Assembly: GCF_002443255.2 (NCBI RefSeq)
Contig: NW_019211458.1
Location: 16,363,939 to 16,427,938 of the forward strand
Length of the DNA: 64,000 bases
Source of the DNA: Varroa destructor
Lineage: Eukaryota > Arthropoda > Arachnida > Mesostigmata > Varroidae
Reading direction: 5' to 3'
In this document: one piece after another, positions 1-13,923 of the stretch
Layout: each line of letters opens with the position of its first letter
Numbering within the stretch: the stretch's first letter is position 1
Notes under the pieces: generated by a model
Databases searched by the model: none
Told to the model about the DNA's origin: nothing
Seen by the model: only the letters and a program-made list of their open reading frames with translations
Position numbers and translations under genes: made by a program

Positions 1-3000
1 GTAACAAAGATACTTCTGGGTTAAGTTGCCGGTAACGCAGCCGCATTCACGGTCAAAAGGAAACAGTGACAAACCCAGGAATATAGTTTGTTTCCGCGAA
101 AAGCCCTTGGTGCATCGTTGGCAATATTAGGCAAGATAAGGATGTTCAAAATATACATGTTGAGTGGGGCAGACATTTTGGGAATTTTGATGGGAAATAG
201 ATATTCGACCATATTTGGGTTCTGTGGGTATATCCCGTGGTTTCGTATCTCTATATCAGGCCAGGTACACAAGTTGAGACAACACTGTGGATGCTCGTCT
301 TACGCTTGTTCAGAGAGCAATGGGGCCTGAAACGTAATCTGAGTCGCTTTTTGCAGTGCAAAAATGCCCTATGGCGGAAAGGCAACCAACGAAAATGCAA
401 TAAAAAATCAAAGCGTAACTGTTTCTTTCAGGCAATCCTATGTAACAAGCTAAGTAAGTTACGATGCAAAAACCTTATCTACCAGTTTATCGCCATAATA
501 TTTTATTTATACTCAGTTATGCGTGCTACGCGTTTTCTGGTGGCTGTGAGATTACCTATTAATCTTTTTTTACCGTGTTGTACCTTCAGATAACTGTTTA
601 TAGGTGCAGAGTTCGATAGCTATATATATAGTTCTTGCAGTCGAACTAGCAGTTCATTTAAGGCGTTTTTTTTTCTTGTTGTAAAACGTCGTGAATAACA
701 ATGTTAATAATAGGGCAATTTTCTGCTCTTATATTATTTTACACGACAAACACCTAATTGTGAATGATTGCAAATGTCTTCGTTAACTTTCGGACAAAGC
801 TAGTCTTCGAATTTTACAAACCCGAGGTGAGCATTCTTGCGAAATTAGCCCCGGTTTTGGCATCATTTCCTGACCCTATTAGCGATACCCAAGTTGAAAT
901 GTGCAGGAAAACAATGGCAACCGTACTATGGACCATAAGTTGTTGTTAACGCAAATGACGCCATAGCCTGTTGGGTCTCTCTGTTTTAGGAACGATTTGT
1001 GGCGGGCAATTTTGAAACGCAAATAGTTGGCCCAACAAAATGGGCCGTTTTATTATCGGTTTGCATCTAGATCACCCTAGCCATTCACAGTGAATGAAAA
1101 TGCATCATGTTACCGTATTACTATAAATATATAACACTTGCTTTTGTGGTATTCTTGTAAATAAATTTTACGTTTTTAGTACGCTTACAGAGCATGTATA
1201 CGGGGATATCTCTCTTTCTCTACTTTTTATTGGGCTACTTCGCTTCTGATTTCCTTAAGTTGTTTCTCCTGCAACTTGTCCAAGCTACGCTACTGAGTGC
1301 AATGGACTTTCATTCAGCCTTTACTTCTCTCCTTGTTTCGTGCCATTGCCTGCTTCACTTGCCTTCGTTTTTCGCTAACGAGTGAAGCCCGTAAGCTTCA
1401 CTTTGACTTCAGTGCACACGACCTTTTTCAGCGATTCGGCCTTATTTGGCTCCGTAGTATCCTAATCTTTAGCTTCTATATACTCATAGTACAAGTACTG
1501 GCTATATGTGCTGTCCTACTTGCTACAGAACAAATAAGCATCCGATCACTGGCCAACTCAGCGTGCCGCTTGGCACAGCAAAGCAGCACGCTCGCTGAGC
1601 ACACCATTCCCTGCCACGATTTCCAAGGGAAGGCTGGAATTCTAAAGGAGCGGCAGCTCTCGCTAAATCGAATAGCTATCGAGGGACAGGTGAGTGACCC
1701 TTCGCAAGTGCCAATGTAGTTTGCAGACAGAGGGGTTAGTTATACAAACATAAAGTAGACTTTTATAAGTGTCTATGTATATATATAGGCGTCTCTGGTG
1801 CCAGGCGTCTCTCAGCCTATATGTGCGCGCGTGCGTGTGTATGCATCTGTGTGAATTGGTGTCCAGACCCCTTCATTTCTCCTTTCTTTCCGCTCTTTGC
1901 CCATGAGTCGTCATAAGTTTTGCTGACTATCCAGCTCGATAAAGGTAATTAACACTGAGATTCCCTGGTTGCTTTATTGGACCCACGTACCAGATAAGTG
2001 AGAGTAATAGGTGCGGAAAGCTGGGGAAAACAGCTGTGCATTAGAGTAGGCGACATTGCATTGAAGCTCGACCAAATAGGAGGCACAGGCAAAACGAGGG
2101 CCCCTGGTTTAACGAAAGCGAGGAGAATCGGAGTCGGAGTAGGAAAGGCTGCCGGTATAGCAGCTATACTGTCAATCGATAGGAGAGCTTCGACGATTGA
2201 TAGAACAATTATTATACGATCAGTAGTATCCCATGCGCACCATAGACGAAAAAGGGCAGAACAGACAGGCCGCTACCCGATTAAAGACGTACCAGGGAGG
2301 ACATTTGTGCGGAAAGATATTCACTTGTATAGGTCCATGCAGGCATAGGCAGATCAGACGACGAAAGTGGCAAACAACACATAGCGAGAGAACGAAGTTG
2401 AAGCAAATCGAACACGTGTCTCTCGCGAGCTCAATGTAGGCCTGTGGGTTTATGCGGCCAAATCTCCATCACTCTTTACATCATCTAGCACATGGAAGGG
2501 GGATCGAGCGCGTACCTTAATGGCCGTCTGTGCGCGCCATGTTCGCCCGTTTCCCGCACACAAACTGTTCTATTGATTTACCTACCGGCTACCACTTATT
2601 ATGCTAGGTAGGGGATCCGGACCCGAACGCAGCCCGGGTGGCGACTGCTAACGGTTGTTGATAGCGTTGTGGGAACCAACCAGGCCAATAAGGCGCCGGC
2701 TCTGGTGATGACTAGGAATTTTTATGATGATGATCTATATTCATTCTCTACGAGAAAATAAGTTGGTAAGGGGATAAGGTGAAAGGCAGGCGGGCGTTTG
2801 CGCAGCCGACTCCTTTGATCGCGTGTCAGATACAGACCAACAGTAGCAACGCTCAGAAAGGAGAAGCTGTTGCGAAGCTTGCCACGACACGTCAACCCAA
2901 TGACAGAAGCCAACTGTATTACAGGTAGTAGAGCTTGTATTTTTGCACCTCTCAACCTAAGGCATTGCTTCAGGGCGCCAAGTTCGTCTTGCTGATCTAA

Positions 3001-6000
3001 ACATACTAGCTCAAAATGCACAGCGTGTTCTGATATCCTGTAATAATAATAGTCACAGTGTGCCACCGTCACCGGGTAATCAATCAGAAAAGTCCTGGTA
3101 ATGAGCTGAGGTTGCAAGCGTACGTAAAAGTGGTGACGATTTGTGTGGTGAAAATTGTGAATCTTTTGTAAGCCAGACTTTAGCCGGTGAAAAGTATCAG
3201 TGAGGCTCTGGCAATTGTTGTCTGCGGTTTTTGGAAGCAATTCGTATCAGTGAAGGGAGAGCTAGTTGACATTGTTTATGTCGATTTGTCTTAATGACCA
3301 TTTTCCTATTTACCGGAGAAGTCCCTAACATACATAGTCAAAGCTCTCTAATCCAGAGTTGTGTCCCCTGCTGGTAGCCAGCGGTGCCATCTTCAAGTTG
3401 CAATAGTCTATATAGATTTGCTGACTCATGACTGATACTTTTTAATCACTCGCTTTTTTGAAGTTGAAAATATCTGCATTGTAATCGACATGCCCCATGT
3501 AGCCCCTCAGAATGAGAATAGCATTTTAGAAATAATCAAATGTTTTTTTGCCTGCTATTGGCCCAGTCCTTCTTTTGGAAATTGGTATTGGCATTGGAGA
3601 CGATATCTTGGGATGACTATACATAATAAAAGACATTTCTTTTAGTCAAAGTTTACTTCTTGCCAACAAAGAGGTTTAGAAGTGGAGGTAGTGTTTTTTT
3701 TTCAGCCTCCGCTCGAGTTTAGTTGCTTTTCATCAGCGACAAACGGTCGATGATGCTAAATTATATAGTGCAGTCATCTTGTTTTGCTACGGCTTACTTA
3801 CTATCCGTATATATATATATATATTTCTCGCAATGTCTATGATGATATATTTATCCTTGTTAATGGAACCTTACTTGTTTTATTTCACATTATAACTGGG
3901 GCTTATTTGTTCGCTAATAATAACAAGCTAAAAATTACCACTTACTGTTCTTGCGCCACCATCTCCACTTCCAATGTAATATAAAATATCATACAAAACC
4001 CAATGCGAACAAAAAGAAAGTAATAAAAACCACAAAGAGCTGGTACATCAGTGCTATTACTATGGCACAAGGAGCATTCTATCGTTCATCATCGGTTATC
4101 GTTTTCCCCTCGTATTTACATTTAATTGTATGAGAGTCGTTTTACATATCGCCGCTCTGCTGAAACCTAAGAATCTTCTGCTATTTTTTCCGTTTTGAGC
4201 TTCGGCCCGGCCTCAAGACTTGGACGAGCTGTTCACAGCGTGACAGCGTGGACTAGGTCGTTGTTAACCGGGTTCTTCAACATGTTCATCTTTCGAGAAA
4301 GGCTGTTTGAAGGTCGATGAAGATGGGTAAGGGCATTTGAAACGATTTTTTTTTGCAATCCGATTCCTCGGATCCAGACAGGCTGGAGCCCGATTGGAGT
4401 AGGATGTTACTGTTTCTGTTGATGACAGCTACTTGTGCAGCCGATATCCATTCAATTTAAAGCTGTAGTCCGGTAAGAGAAGTTCCTTTGGAGCAGCGTC
4501 GCAACATTAACAGCATCAGTAGCCCACATGGCGAATAGTGGGAAGGGCAGACTTCGAAAGGGTTTTGTTGCCACTTGTTCTTGAGGTCTGTTTGATTCGA
4601 TATCTGTCGCATATATTCGAATAACTCTGGTGTCAGTCATCGAAAGGTCGATGTAAATCCGACCAATTCGACGGTCGACCTGCAATTTGCTATGGCAGAA
4701 CCGACCGGACTGATTCTTGTGGCAGCAGGTGACAGAAGCAAAGCGAAGCACGATCGTCGCTTACCATGTCGTTGAACGTAAAACCCTGACTAGCAGAAGG
4801 AATTGAAGATTTCTTAACAGACGCAGAGCATAGGAGGCAAGAGGACGCAACTCAACAAGCATGGAACTAAGTATTATCTGCATTTTTGTTGGCAAGATTT
4901 TTGTCGACGTTTAGGAAGATGGCCCTGAAGGACACTGTTGAAGATACAACAGGAAATCTTGTCATCTTGGCGTATTCTTCTTTTAGCTTTAGCGTGTTAA
5001 TTACAATTTTGTCAGACTTTTCGTGTCGTATTTACCCTGCCAGTTCTGAGAAGTGACTTCTATACGCGGCTGTCGGGCGAGCTATAGTTTGTATTGCAGA
5101 AAACGAAAAACATGGCGTATCTTTCTGGCATTATCTGGCCCTGCGTCCTTGTTTTCTTATAAAAACGTGGTTTTTTATAGTTTTGTGGGTTCGAGCATGT
5201 CTATACTACCACAGCGCAGAATCGGACAAAATTAGCAATACTGTCTACACTGAAGACGCACGCTTATGCGCGTAAACAAAAAGTACGAACCTGCTTCGAT
5301 TAACACAAGATGTCTATTCGGGATACGTGTACGGCTTTTCACTCTGATACATTAGACTACTCCCTGAAACTAACTAGAAAATACTCGTTCTCCAAATAAG
5401 AGCTGTGATGTTGGCCAAAGAGGACGATGCTTCATAATTCATTAGTTTCAAGCTAGTTGTGTCAAAGATCACGCCCGTTTGCGAGGGTCTCTCATGAAGG
5501 TGTTCTGGGTAGTATGAAGTTGGGCTTCAAATAGCCAAAATCCCGGCACATCCACGTGTTGTGCCATTTGCGAAAAGCAGAAGGCACCTTAACAACGCAC
5601 CACGATTTCGTATATGTTCAAAATTCGTATAGCCTAGCTTTTTCATAACCTATATGCACCCCACAGTGTGGCTATGTACTATAGTATAAACTCAGTGTAC
5701 TTCTCGATGAAACATAATCCACTTTCAATCAGTTCCAATCTACCACAGAAAAAGTTGTCATAGATTTTAAATTAACCAAATATTGATTTAGATATTTTTG
5801 TTTCTATAGTCGTTTAGAAAAACGCGAAAGATACTTAGCTGATAGCTCAGGTCACTCTAGCATTCGATGCTCGGCCAAAAAAGGACCTACTAGCTCGAAC
5901 TTTTCCGGAAAGGCAGACACTTTGATAATTACATTTTTTAGACCAAAGTTTTTTTGCTATAAAACAGCATCTTATATACAGCTCAATATTGACATAATTT

Positions 6001-6660
6001 TACTACTTTCTACGTTTTGGAACTTGCGCAATGCCTACGCAGGTTGCATTTTAATCATGTGGCTCTTTGATTGGTTCTACTCCCTCGTTCTGGCAAGATG
6101 ATGGTCTACTCTCAGCGCAAGAGGAAGTTGGCTCCTCAGAATATATGGCTTTGAAGGCGTAGAGACTAACGGTCGTACACCGATTCTCTCCGCTTTTGCG
6201 CAGGTCTGTTTCATATCACAGCTCTCCCTCGTACTTCGCTGATTCTAGAATGAAAATTTAATTTGTTGTGTCTGTCAGGCAGCTATGGCATCGAGTTCCT
6301 GTGGTCAAGGATAATGCGCTAATCATGATTGTCTCTTGAAGGTGCGACCTTCAGATCTAAAGTGTGCCGCTTTTCTGACACAATTAACCAAATTAGTTAG
6401 ATTCAATTACGAAATAGCAACTTTGATGAATTTGAATGTTATGGTAGGTAAATGGAGTTATCGTACTGACGCAAACGAAGACGGAGCATCAGACTGACTT
6501 TAGATGGCATACAGAAGACCATGATGGCTAGATGTCGCGATAAATTCTTTTCTCTATTGGGCTAGCTTGCGCCCTCTACCAGCTTCTATAGTGTTTACCT
6601 GTTGCCATAACATATTTTCTCTTCTAAATACGTTAGCATAACAGGATTGGCGATTTTCTG
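1..6660. other. No supported gene
   Basis: This is AT-rich DNA with short open frames only. The longest are 1297-1719 on the plus strand (140 codons, ending next to a consensus splice donor) and 2722-3240 on the minus strand (172 codons). Neither has a recognisable domain. Cytoplasmic exons of the Sidestep-like gene could lie in this direction but none was recognised. Confidence 0.6.
3809..3824. repeat. (TA)n microsatellite
   Basis: Eight TA units. Confidence 0.92.
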
Positions 6661-6783
6661 CAGCAAATGCTTGATCCGACTAATGATCAGATCTCAGATT
6701 TTGCCGATGTGCTATAGAGCTTCGGTGCAACTGTTTCGTTCCTCATAGTTAGTGGTGGCATAGAGGTGAATCCAGTTCTGTAG
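6661..6783 (+). pseudogene. LINE-like relic with a 2A / NPG-type motif
   Basis: In one frame, with an internal stop at 6715-6717, the translation ends SFLIVSGGIEVNPVL followed by TAG. This resembles the LLLLSGDVExNPGP motif found just before the endonuclease domain of many CR1/L2-like LINE proteins, and in 2A-like sequences. Here the Gly-Pro end is changed to Val-Leu, which would abolish any 2A-type activity. No endonuclease or reverse transcriptase domain was seen downstream, so this is at most a decayed fragment. Confidence 0.32.
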
Positions 6784-8722
6784 AAGAACTTTTACTTTCA
6801 AGGAACAAGTCACATATTGGCGTTCTAGCTAGCTAGATGTATCAAGTTAGCTATAAAGCTTGTAATAAGCACAGATGGTTAAGGAAGCTTGAGCCAACAG
6901 AGTCCGTGTCAAACTGAGCATAGCTGGTCAAAGTGGACCGTTTCCATTTATTCAGCCAATGTCAGCAAACAGAAATCTAATATTTTTTTGCCATAAGAAA
7001 TTATTATCTGAGGCATATTTGTAAGAAAAACACCAATTACGTGTGATAACGAATAGACACTTATAACGAAAGCGTGTAACAAAATATTTTATTTAGACCG
7101 TCACGAAAACGGTCTCTAAGGGTATTTGAGGTTGTGGTTGGTAGGAGTTCGAAGCCAGAAAAATAAATTTACAGCCTCATTTTTCATGTAGATCTAATTC
7201 GCCTATTTAGAAACAATCTGTTATTGAACTGCGTAAAGTCTGTCAGTCAATGCTGAACTGATATACCCGCCTCATGTCCTCGCACTCTTTAAGCTGTAAG
7301 GCAAAGCACTTGTACGTAAAACATATGTCACAGTGGTGCTTTTATCTGCTTGGTAAAAGATAAATAATTTTGAAAATAAGGCTAATCGTATTATCCTGAA
7401 GAACTTCAGAAAGCGGTTTTAAGGCACAAACTCGTGGGTTACAGGCCCAGCGTACTCTCAGGTTGCAAGAGACTCTACTAGCATGGTTTTTCGAAGAAGC
7501 ATTAAAAGACTCGCTCGAGTGTTTACTGACGAATTAGAAAATTTCCACTGGATTGTACTGTCTACTTTATGGATGAGACTACCGTGTTTCATTTTCTTTG
7601 CTACACAAATGTTTTCCACTGTAGGCCCCTGATGTGCCCCAGCTAAATATATGTTCCATACTGCCTTAGTAGAGCATCGCTTCAGACGGCTGGCTTCTAG
7701 CCTAAGATGTCTACGCCCAGCTGGCCAGTCTGAATAAAGCTTGTACACTATACATAATTCGCATTCGCCATGATAATGTCTAATTCGTTCGAGCACTTTT
7801 AATCGATTCCAGGTAATCAAAGGGGCATTTCTACATCTCCAATAGATTGTAAGGCCTGTACTGTTAATTACGGCCTATGTCCATATGCAAGTACACATCT
7901 GTATAGCAATAGAATACATCTATGGCAACAAATGGAACATGTTATTGGTAAATTCTGCGTTTAACGCGTGGCAGCGTCTCAGGTCACGAAAGGTCATCGC
8001 CCAAAAAAAAGACAGATTCGATTAAATACAACAGGAACTTTGGCGTTAGAGGCCTATGTTCCAGTTACCGCAAGGAGGCGGAACACCTAAAAAAGGTCTT
8101 ATGGATAGCTGGAAAAATAGATCACAGTCATCATTAAACGAAACATTTTTATTAGCAATGTTTCCTATTATTGTGCCTGATATTGTAGACTGTTATTGAC
8201 TGCCGTTATTATGTTGTCCGGTGGGAACTACTTTGCGATTATAATAACAGTTGTAATTATGATTGTGTTTTTATGACGATTGGGTGTCGGCCTTAACTAT
8301 GTAAAAAAAGAAAGAACAATGAAATAGCCAGGAGAAATAATGTCTCTCATATACTAAATACGTAAGACTATACGGTTTTACGTCATCTCGCTTACGCATA
8401 AACTAAGCTCAAATAAAACAAAAAAATGCTAAGTATGCATACACAGCAACACAATTAAATCACACCAGTCAAAATCAAGAATGAAACATATGTTTATTTA
8501 TATAAAATAGGCAATATATTTTATATAGGCTTTGTTAGGGTGTAGTGAACATAACTTCCTGTAGCTAAACATTTTAGAACTCTCGAAATTGACTTTAGAA
8601 TCCAATAAAAGGGGATTTGATTTACGTGTTTGGCTGTTTTTTAGCCAGTACGAAATTACCACATTCAAAGAACGGATCTAATGGGAATATGGGAATTATC
8701 ATCAAGATGGACAGCCGCGTGT

Positions 8723-8833
8723 GTGGTTGCCGTGGCGTTCCATAGGCTTGTTGGCAAAAACCCCCAGATAAACCCAGCAAGACATACTCCAGCTGAACTC
8801 TTAGTGCGGGCAGGTCTTCGATGTTCTACATGA
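8723..8833 (+). pseudogene. LTR-retrotransposon integrase fragment (decayed)
   Basis: Thirty-six codons read VVAVAFHRLVGKNPQ then PARHTPAELLVRAGLR and stop at TGA. The HTPAELLVRAGLR segment resembles the conserved (T/S)PAELLxGRxLR stretch near the end of the integrase core of Ty3/gypsy-type elements, preceded by a helix like YR.TPH..TG. No flanking LTRs or other pol domains could be followed, so this is a small relic. A related piece lies near 10.66-10.75 kb on the same strand. The call rests on motif resemblance only. Confidence 0.42.
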
Positions 8834-10291
8834 AAGAGGTGATTTCAGGTACTTCTTCACATAAAGCAAAAAAGCACTGAGAGTGCCAACGAAAAACAAG
8901 ACTGTACCAGTAAGGCAAACACAGATCTAAAATGAGGTGCACGAACTATGTTAGCCACAGGAAAAATGGACTCCCAATCTATGGGAAACTACTCGACCGA
9001 GTTAAGTTAAAATTCTAACTTATGTTAAATCTTCTTTTACCAGTTGGGAGCCTTCCCGATCAGACAGGCAACAGCAGCTTTCAGGATGAGACAACTTCCC
9101 TATTTAAAGCAGTTCATAACTATTGAACACAGCGAAGCAATCGACATTCGTTAAGTTTCGTTGACCGAATGTACTTTCTGCGGACGATTTCTTCTTAACA
9201 GGTTCTGAAGTTTCGTGCTGACTGTTTCATAAACTTAGCCGTTGTTTCTCACATTGAATAATGCCTACTTACAGTTTTATTGGATTGAATACTGACACTT
9301 TTTTTTTAAAGTCATACACCAAACTGAGAGAACTGATTGATAACTACCATAGATTAATTAACTAATTAATTTCAGATATAATCTCTAAAATTTAGCGGAT
9401 ATATGAGTCTGTTTAGATGGACTTTTGCTGCCAGCAAATCACCTAGAGATTGGATCATGAAGCCATTTATATATTCTCTCGAAGGTTGTGACTCGTCGGT
9501 GCAGCCTTGTCATCGTCGGGTTAACAGCATTCAGAAATGTTTATATGGACATCTCGATAAACATGAACAATCCGTATAGGTTTGAACGGGCATCAACTTA
9601 GCTTAATCGTAACATTGACTAGTACTATGGCTAGACGAGTTGCCAGCAGCCGGATGTTACTGTTTCCGAAATGCGGTATGAAGAGGTCTGGGGCCGCCGC
9701 TGCTACACTACCTGCCGAGCAAACCTATCTCACCGCTCACATCACAGAGCCCACAACGTGATCAGGGAGAGTTCACGATGAAGACTGAGCGTTGTATACA
9801 CTGTCAGACTCGACCCTTGAGGGGGCAGAGAGGTACTGGCGTTGCTGTGCGGCAAAAAAGACGGCGAGAATCTGCAGAGAGGAAAAGGGAGAGATGGTGG
9901 GGGAAACGGTTATTGAGATCGTGAGGCGGAAGCCAAACTTTTGATTAAGTAACGTTTGACGGAGGATGGAAGATGGCTAACGGAGCGGTTCGCTGGGTCT
10001 CCCACCAGTGCGAGACAAGACGAAGCGAGAGAAACCGAACGGTCAAAACGAACGAGGAAAGAAGGCAATGGCCATCGAGAATCCAGGAACCACAAACCTC
10101 CAGAAGACGTTCGTTGGAAACGGCGTAGTAATATAGGGCGCTCGACCGAATGTGGCGGTCGCTCAAGGTTAACCAACGTCAACAGAAATCCATGGAGAAA
10201 GGGTTCGTCAACGCGCGCGACTTACTTCTCCTACTGCTGTATATGTATCTGTATATAAATGTATACATGGATGTATCTATATATATACATC

Positions 10292-10295
<4 letters not shown>

Positions 10296-10325
<30 letters not shown>
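10296..10325. repeat. (TA)n microsatellite
   Basis: About 15 TA units are preceded from roughly 10243 by an imperfect ATGTATC/TATATG-rich stretch. Its translation produces IYIYIY open frames that are not genes. Confidence 0.97.
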
Positions 10326-10329
<4 letters not shown>

Positions 10330-10660
10330 AATCCGAGGATTACTTGAAGCCAGGATGATTGTGGAGACAAGCAGGCGTTTCTAAATTGAAAAAACGAGAG
10401 TTGCAGCTAAAGGATAGACCTCGGCGGATCAACGTACCGTTGGTAATATATTGTTAGAAAACGATGTAGCGGCTGCTGATGCGTATCTGTTTGAGCGCGT
10501 CACCATGCCAGCCATAACTATCGAGCATGTTGCCGCGATGGTTCAAACTTTAGCGTTGAAGAAAATAATCAATACATGTTAATCATCTGGAAAATAAAGA
10601 ATAAAGAAAAAATACGGGTTTAAAGAAAATGAGATACTATTAATACTGATAGCTATTTGT

Positions 10661-10750
10661 ATGGCTGTCATGCTGTTTCGAAGGTCTGTTGAAGAAAGCC
10701 CAGGTGAGTCCAGCAAGACCCACTGCGAGGTTTCTAATGGGAGAAGATCT
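10661..10750 (+). pseudogene. Second integrase-like fragment (decayed)
   Basis: The DNA aligns with 8725-8815. It shares TGG.TG.C.TG..GTT at the start and CCAGCAAGAC..ACT in the middle, with small indels between. Read in frame it gives PARPTARFLMGEDL, which parallels PARHTPAELLVRAGL of the first fragment. The reading frame must shift by one base between the left and right parts to follow the other copy, so it is non-functional. It probably comes from the same family of LTR element. Confidence 0.35.
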
Positions 10751-13700
10751 GGAAACTATACCCAAAAATAGATGATTTTGTAGACTTATTTATACAAACA
10801 TAATCATATAAACGAAAATATATAAACAATAATGACTGAAGGAGTAAATAATAAAGAAATATATTAACATCAAAAATGTATTAATTTTTGAAGTGCAAGT
10901 AGAAGTAATGAGCTACGATTGAAACCTTCCAATTAAGCAATTAGCGATTCTATGTATTTATCATTTGGGAGTTAGCCGTGTGCGCAGTAGAGTGTACTGG
11001 CTCCGTACATAACGGTTTGCGGGAAGAAACTGCGAAGTGTTCTTCTAGTCAACGCGATTTCTTTTACCGCTGAATTGGTATTGATAGTGACAATTTCTTG
11101 TCTCTGGATTACAGTTCAACTTGTACTTATTTCAAAGCTAGAATTTGCTAGCGTCAATTTATCCGAGGCATAGTTTTTTTTCATTCTACGTATGAGAAGT
11201 TCTGCTGTCTTAGAGGTACCTGATGAAGCTGTTCATATCTATACGGTAGGGTTGTACATATGTGATCCACGCAAGCCCTCCTGTTCGTATGGAAAATTTT
11301 ATAATGATTAATGCAGGTATGGAATTCGTCATCATGGACAATGTTTTCATCCTACAAACATACTGCTACTATACTATGGACCATTTGTATGGTTATACAT
11401 TGATAATAGCAATGTACGGTTTTGGAAACTAAACACGAAAGCCTTGGCATGAAGCTGATTTGTAAAAGTAAAACATTTAAAAGAAAAATCATAATCTCGT
11501 TTTTACAGATCAGGCATATCGAATGTCACAGGTACATATGTTTGGCCTGCCAAAAGCTAGGACAATACGAATAGCAGGGGAATTTCTTTCGGGGAACTTG
11601 CATAACAAAGGCTCTGTGGTGACGCAATCTCAAGTTGAAGACTTAGTTTAACGTATAATATCAAGTTTAACGCATGCATCTCTAAATTTTTGCTGTTTTT
11701 GTTAATTGACCAGGTGTTCTTTATCCCAATTGTCATGTTTATAAATATAAAGTATCTTTCCTTTTTATTTCTAGCTTTGATCAAGGTGCTCCAGGCAAAG
11801 TGGAAATCTGAAAGGCATATCGGACAGGGTAGCTGGTACGGGTGAAAGATCTCAGAGAAAGCTACTCTTGTTTCCTTTCGAATATAAGAACCGTCAAAGA
11901 CATTTTTTCCTACATTTACGTCGAAAGATTATTGGGCCTCTAAATGCGACTTCGAATTTCTGTTGTTTGAAATCGTTTTGATAAGGAAGCCAGCTCTCCA
12001 TTCGATTTTACGTAATGATCTTCAAGGCTTCGTTGTTCTGTAGTGTGTTCGTTCGGTCCACGAGTGCACTGTTTCGCATCGTTCAAATAAAAGCTGACTG
12101 TCTACTGGTCAGTGGGTTCATGACGACTCTGAGCAGTAAGAAAATAAAAGAAAAAATACATAGTTCACTGACGAATTGTCCAGCTATTATTACCTCGTAA
12201 AGCAGTGTATAACTGAAACAATGTAATGTCCATAATTGTGGTGATTTGAGCCTAGCTGGGACACAGAACGGTGCCGAGGGTAGGAAATCGCTTCCTCGCA
12301 TCACTGAATTCTATCTCGGCTAACTTGATAAATTTGCAGGTTTAGAAGAAGAACTTGAGGGAAGACACGTAACAGGAATCAGAATGAGATTGGGTGGGGT
12401 GGCTTGGGATATGCCAACTGGCTGCTACCATCTCGGCGGACAGACGGGCTCAACAAAACTAACGATCAATTTGATATAAGTAAGCCGAGTGTGATTGCCA
12501 ACTGTAGAGAGGCTTTGACGCAATCTAGAACCATTTTATACAGTATTTTGTTCGAAAACCGCTTATAGGGAAAAAAGTTATCCAGATGCAATAACGATGA
12601 TTAAAAGCGTCACTTTTCGGCTCAGTTACGAAAAATATCCAAAAGAACAATTTCCAATTCGAAATTATTCCAGCTGTACTATGTTACAGTGAGTTAAAGA
12701 ATTGTTTGTTAAAACACAGTGACAATGTGTATACCAATTAGTATTAGGAATATATGAGCGTAGATTCGAATCGAGCAACAGCAAGCTGGCGTCAACGTAT
12801 CTAAATAATAAGTTTTGAGCATTCGAAGAAGCGGTAGATATTATACCTTTTCCTGCTTACTTACTGCAGATTTCTCCGTAGCGAGTGCTTAGTTCAGTGC
12901 CACACGCTAGTTTCGAGGCGTGACGTAACCTGGACAATTGAGAATCAACTATGCACAAAAATTTCTGGTAAGGTTTTTAACTATGTAGAGGACTATGTTT
13001 TTTTGAAAGCTTGTTTGAGGAAATCTTCTTTCGAGAAGAAAATCATTTTCTATTTCTGTAAATATATTATGGCTAGAACTGTAGATTCTAAGCAAGCAGG
13101 TTCACTTTGAAGAAAGAAAACGTTGCTTCAAGTCCCGCCAGCCATTAACAATATTTTGCGATTTTCTGGACAAGAACTTTTAAAAATATTTAGTTTTGTG
13201 GTTAGTCCAAAAATATATCTATAACGTTTTAAATAGGTAGATATTTACGGGTCGACAAAATAGCAATAATTGCACGTGAAGCTCTTCCCAAAATGTCTGA
13301 AGGAGCAGATAACGATCTGAATCTTGTAATTTACATTAAGTAGAGAACTGCTTAAACTAGTTACGTTCCTTCTAAACTCCTAAAAAATATCACAGCTGTT
13401 GAATAAATATCAATTATTGTCACTTCGTATTGCAAAAGCAACACACAAAGTAACTTACGGTGAGTATAGTCAGTAAGGAATCACTTATTGTATCAACTTC
13501 TAGTATTATTATTTACCATTTTCTCAACAACACCGTTTTCACGAAATTTTTTCCGTGTTTTGTGTCGCTCAACCTTATCGCCTTCGCCTCCGTTTGTATC
13601 ATTCGTGATCCTCATCTTACTTTTCTCTCTTTATCGACTCGTTTATTCCTTCATCAGACTCTCAAGATTGTTCCTTATTTTGTCCCAGCTCGGTGCCACC

Positions 13701-13923
13701 TCACAATCACCACAAGCAACGAACACCATTGCTACAGGACTGCCACAATATGCCACCACTGAAATAAGAACAACACGAGTGTCAGAACAATGTTAGACTG
13801 AAGCAAGAGCTACAAGGGAACGTGGCCATGTCGATAGAGGCTTCAGGCAATAGGAACCAGGCAGAGACTTGATAACCACCAAGCAAAACAATATGGTTTG
13901 AAAAAGCGGTACGACGGTTGAGA

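Noticed and set aside
2722..3240. 172-codon minus-strand frame
   Set aside because: No recognisable motif, no good splice sites at its ends and no similar sequence nearby. It is within chance length.
4452..4751. 99-codon minus-strand frame near a consensus donor
   Set aside because: The donor (near 4766) is upstream of the frame on that strand, so it cannot end it. No domain was recognised.
10179..10370. IYIYIY-rich open frames at 10.2, 44.5 and 47.0 kb
   Set aside because: They are translations of (TA)n microsatellites, not genes.
13069..13142. Sequence starting GGCTAG and ending CCAGCC with TTCAAGTCCC, about tRNA length
   Set aside because: Only the outermost bases pair. The T-stem and anticodon stem do not form and the A-box is poor.
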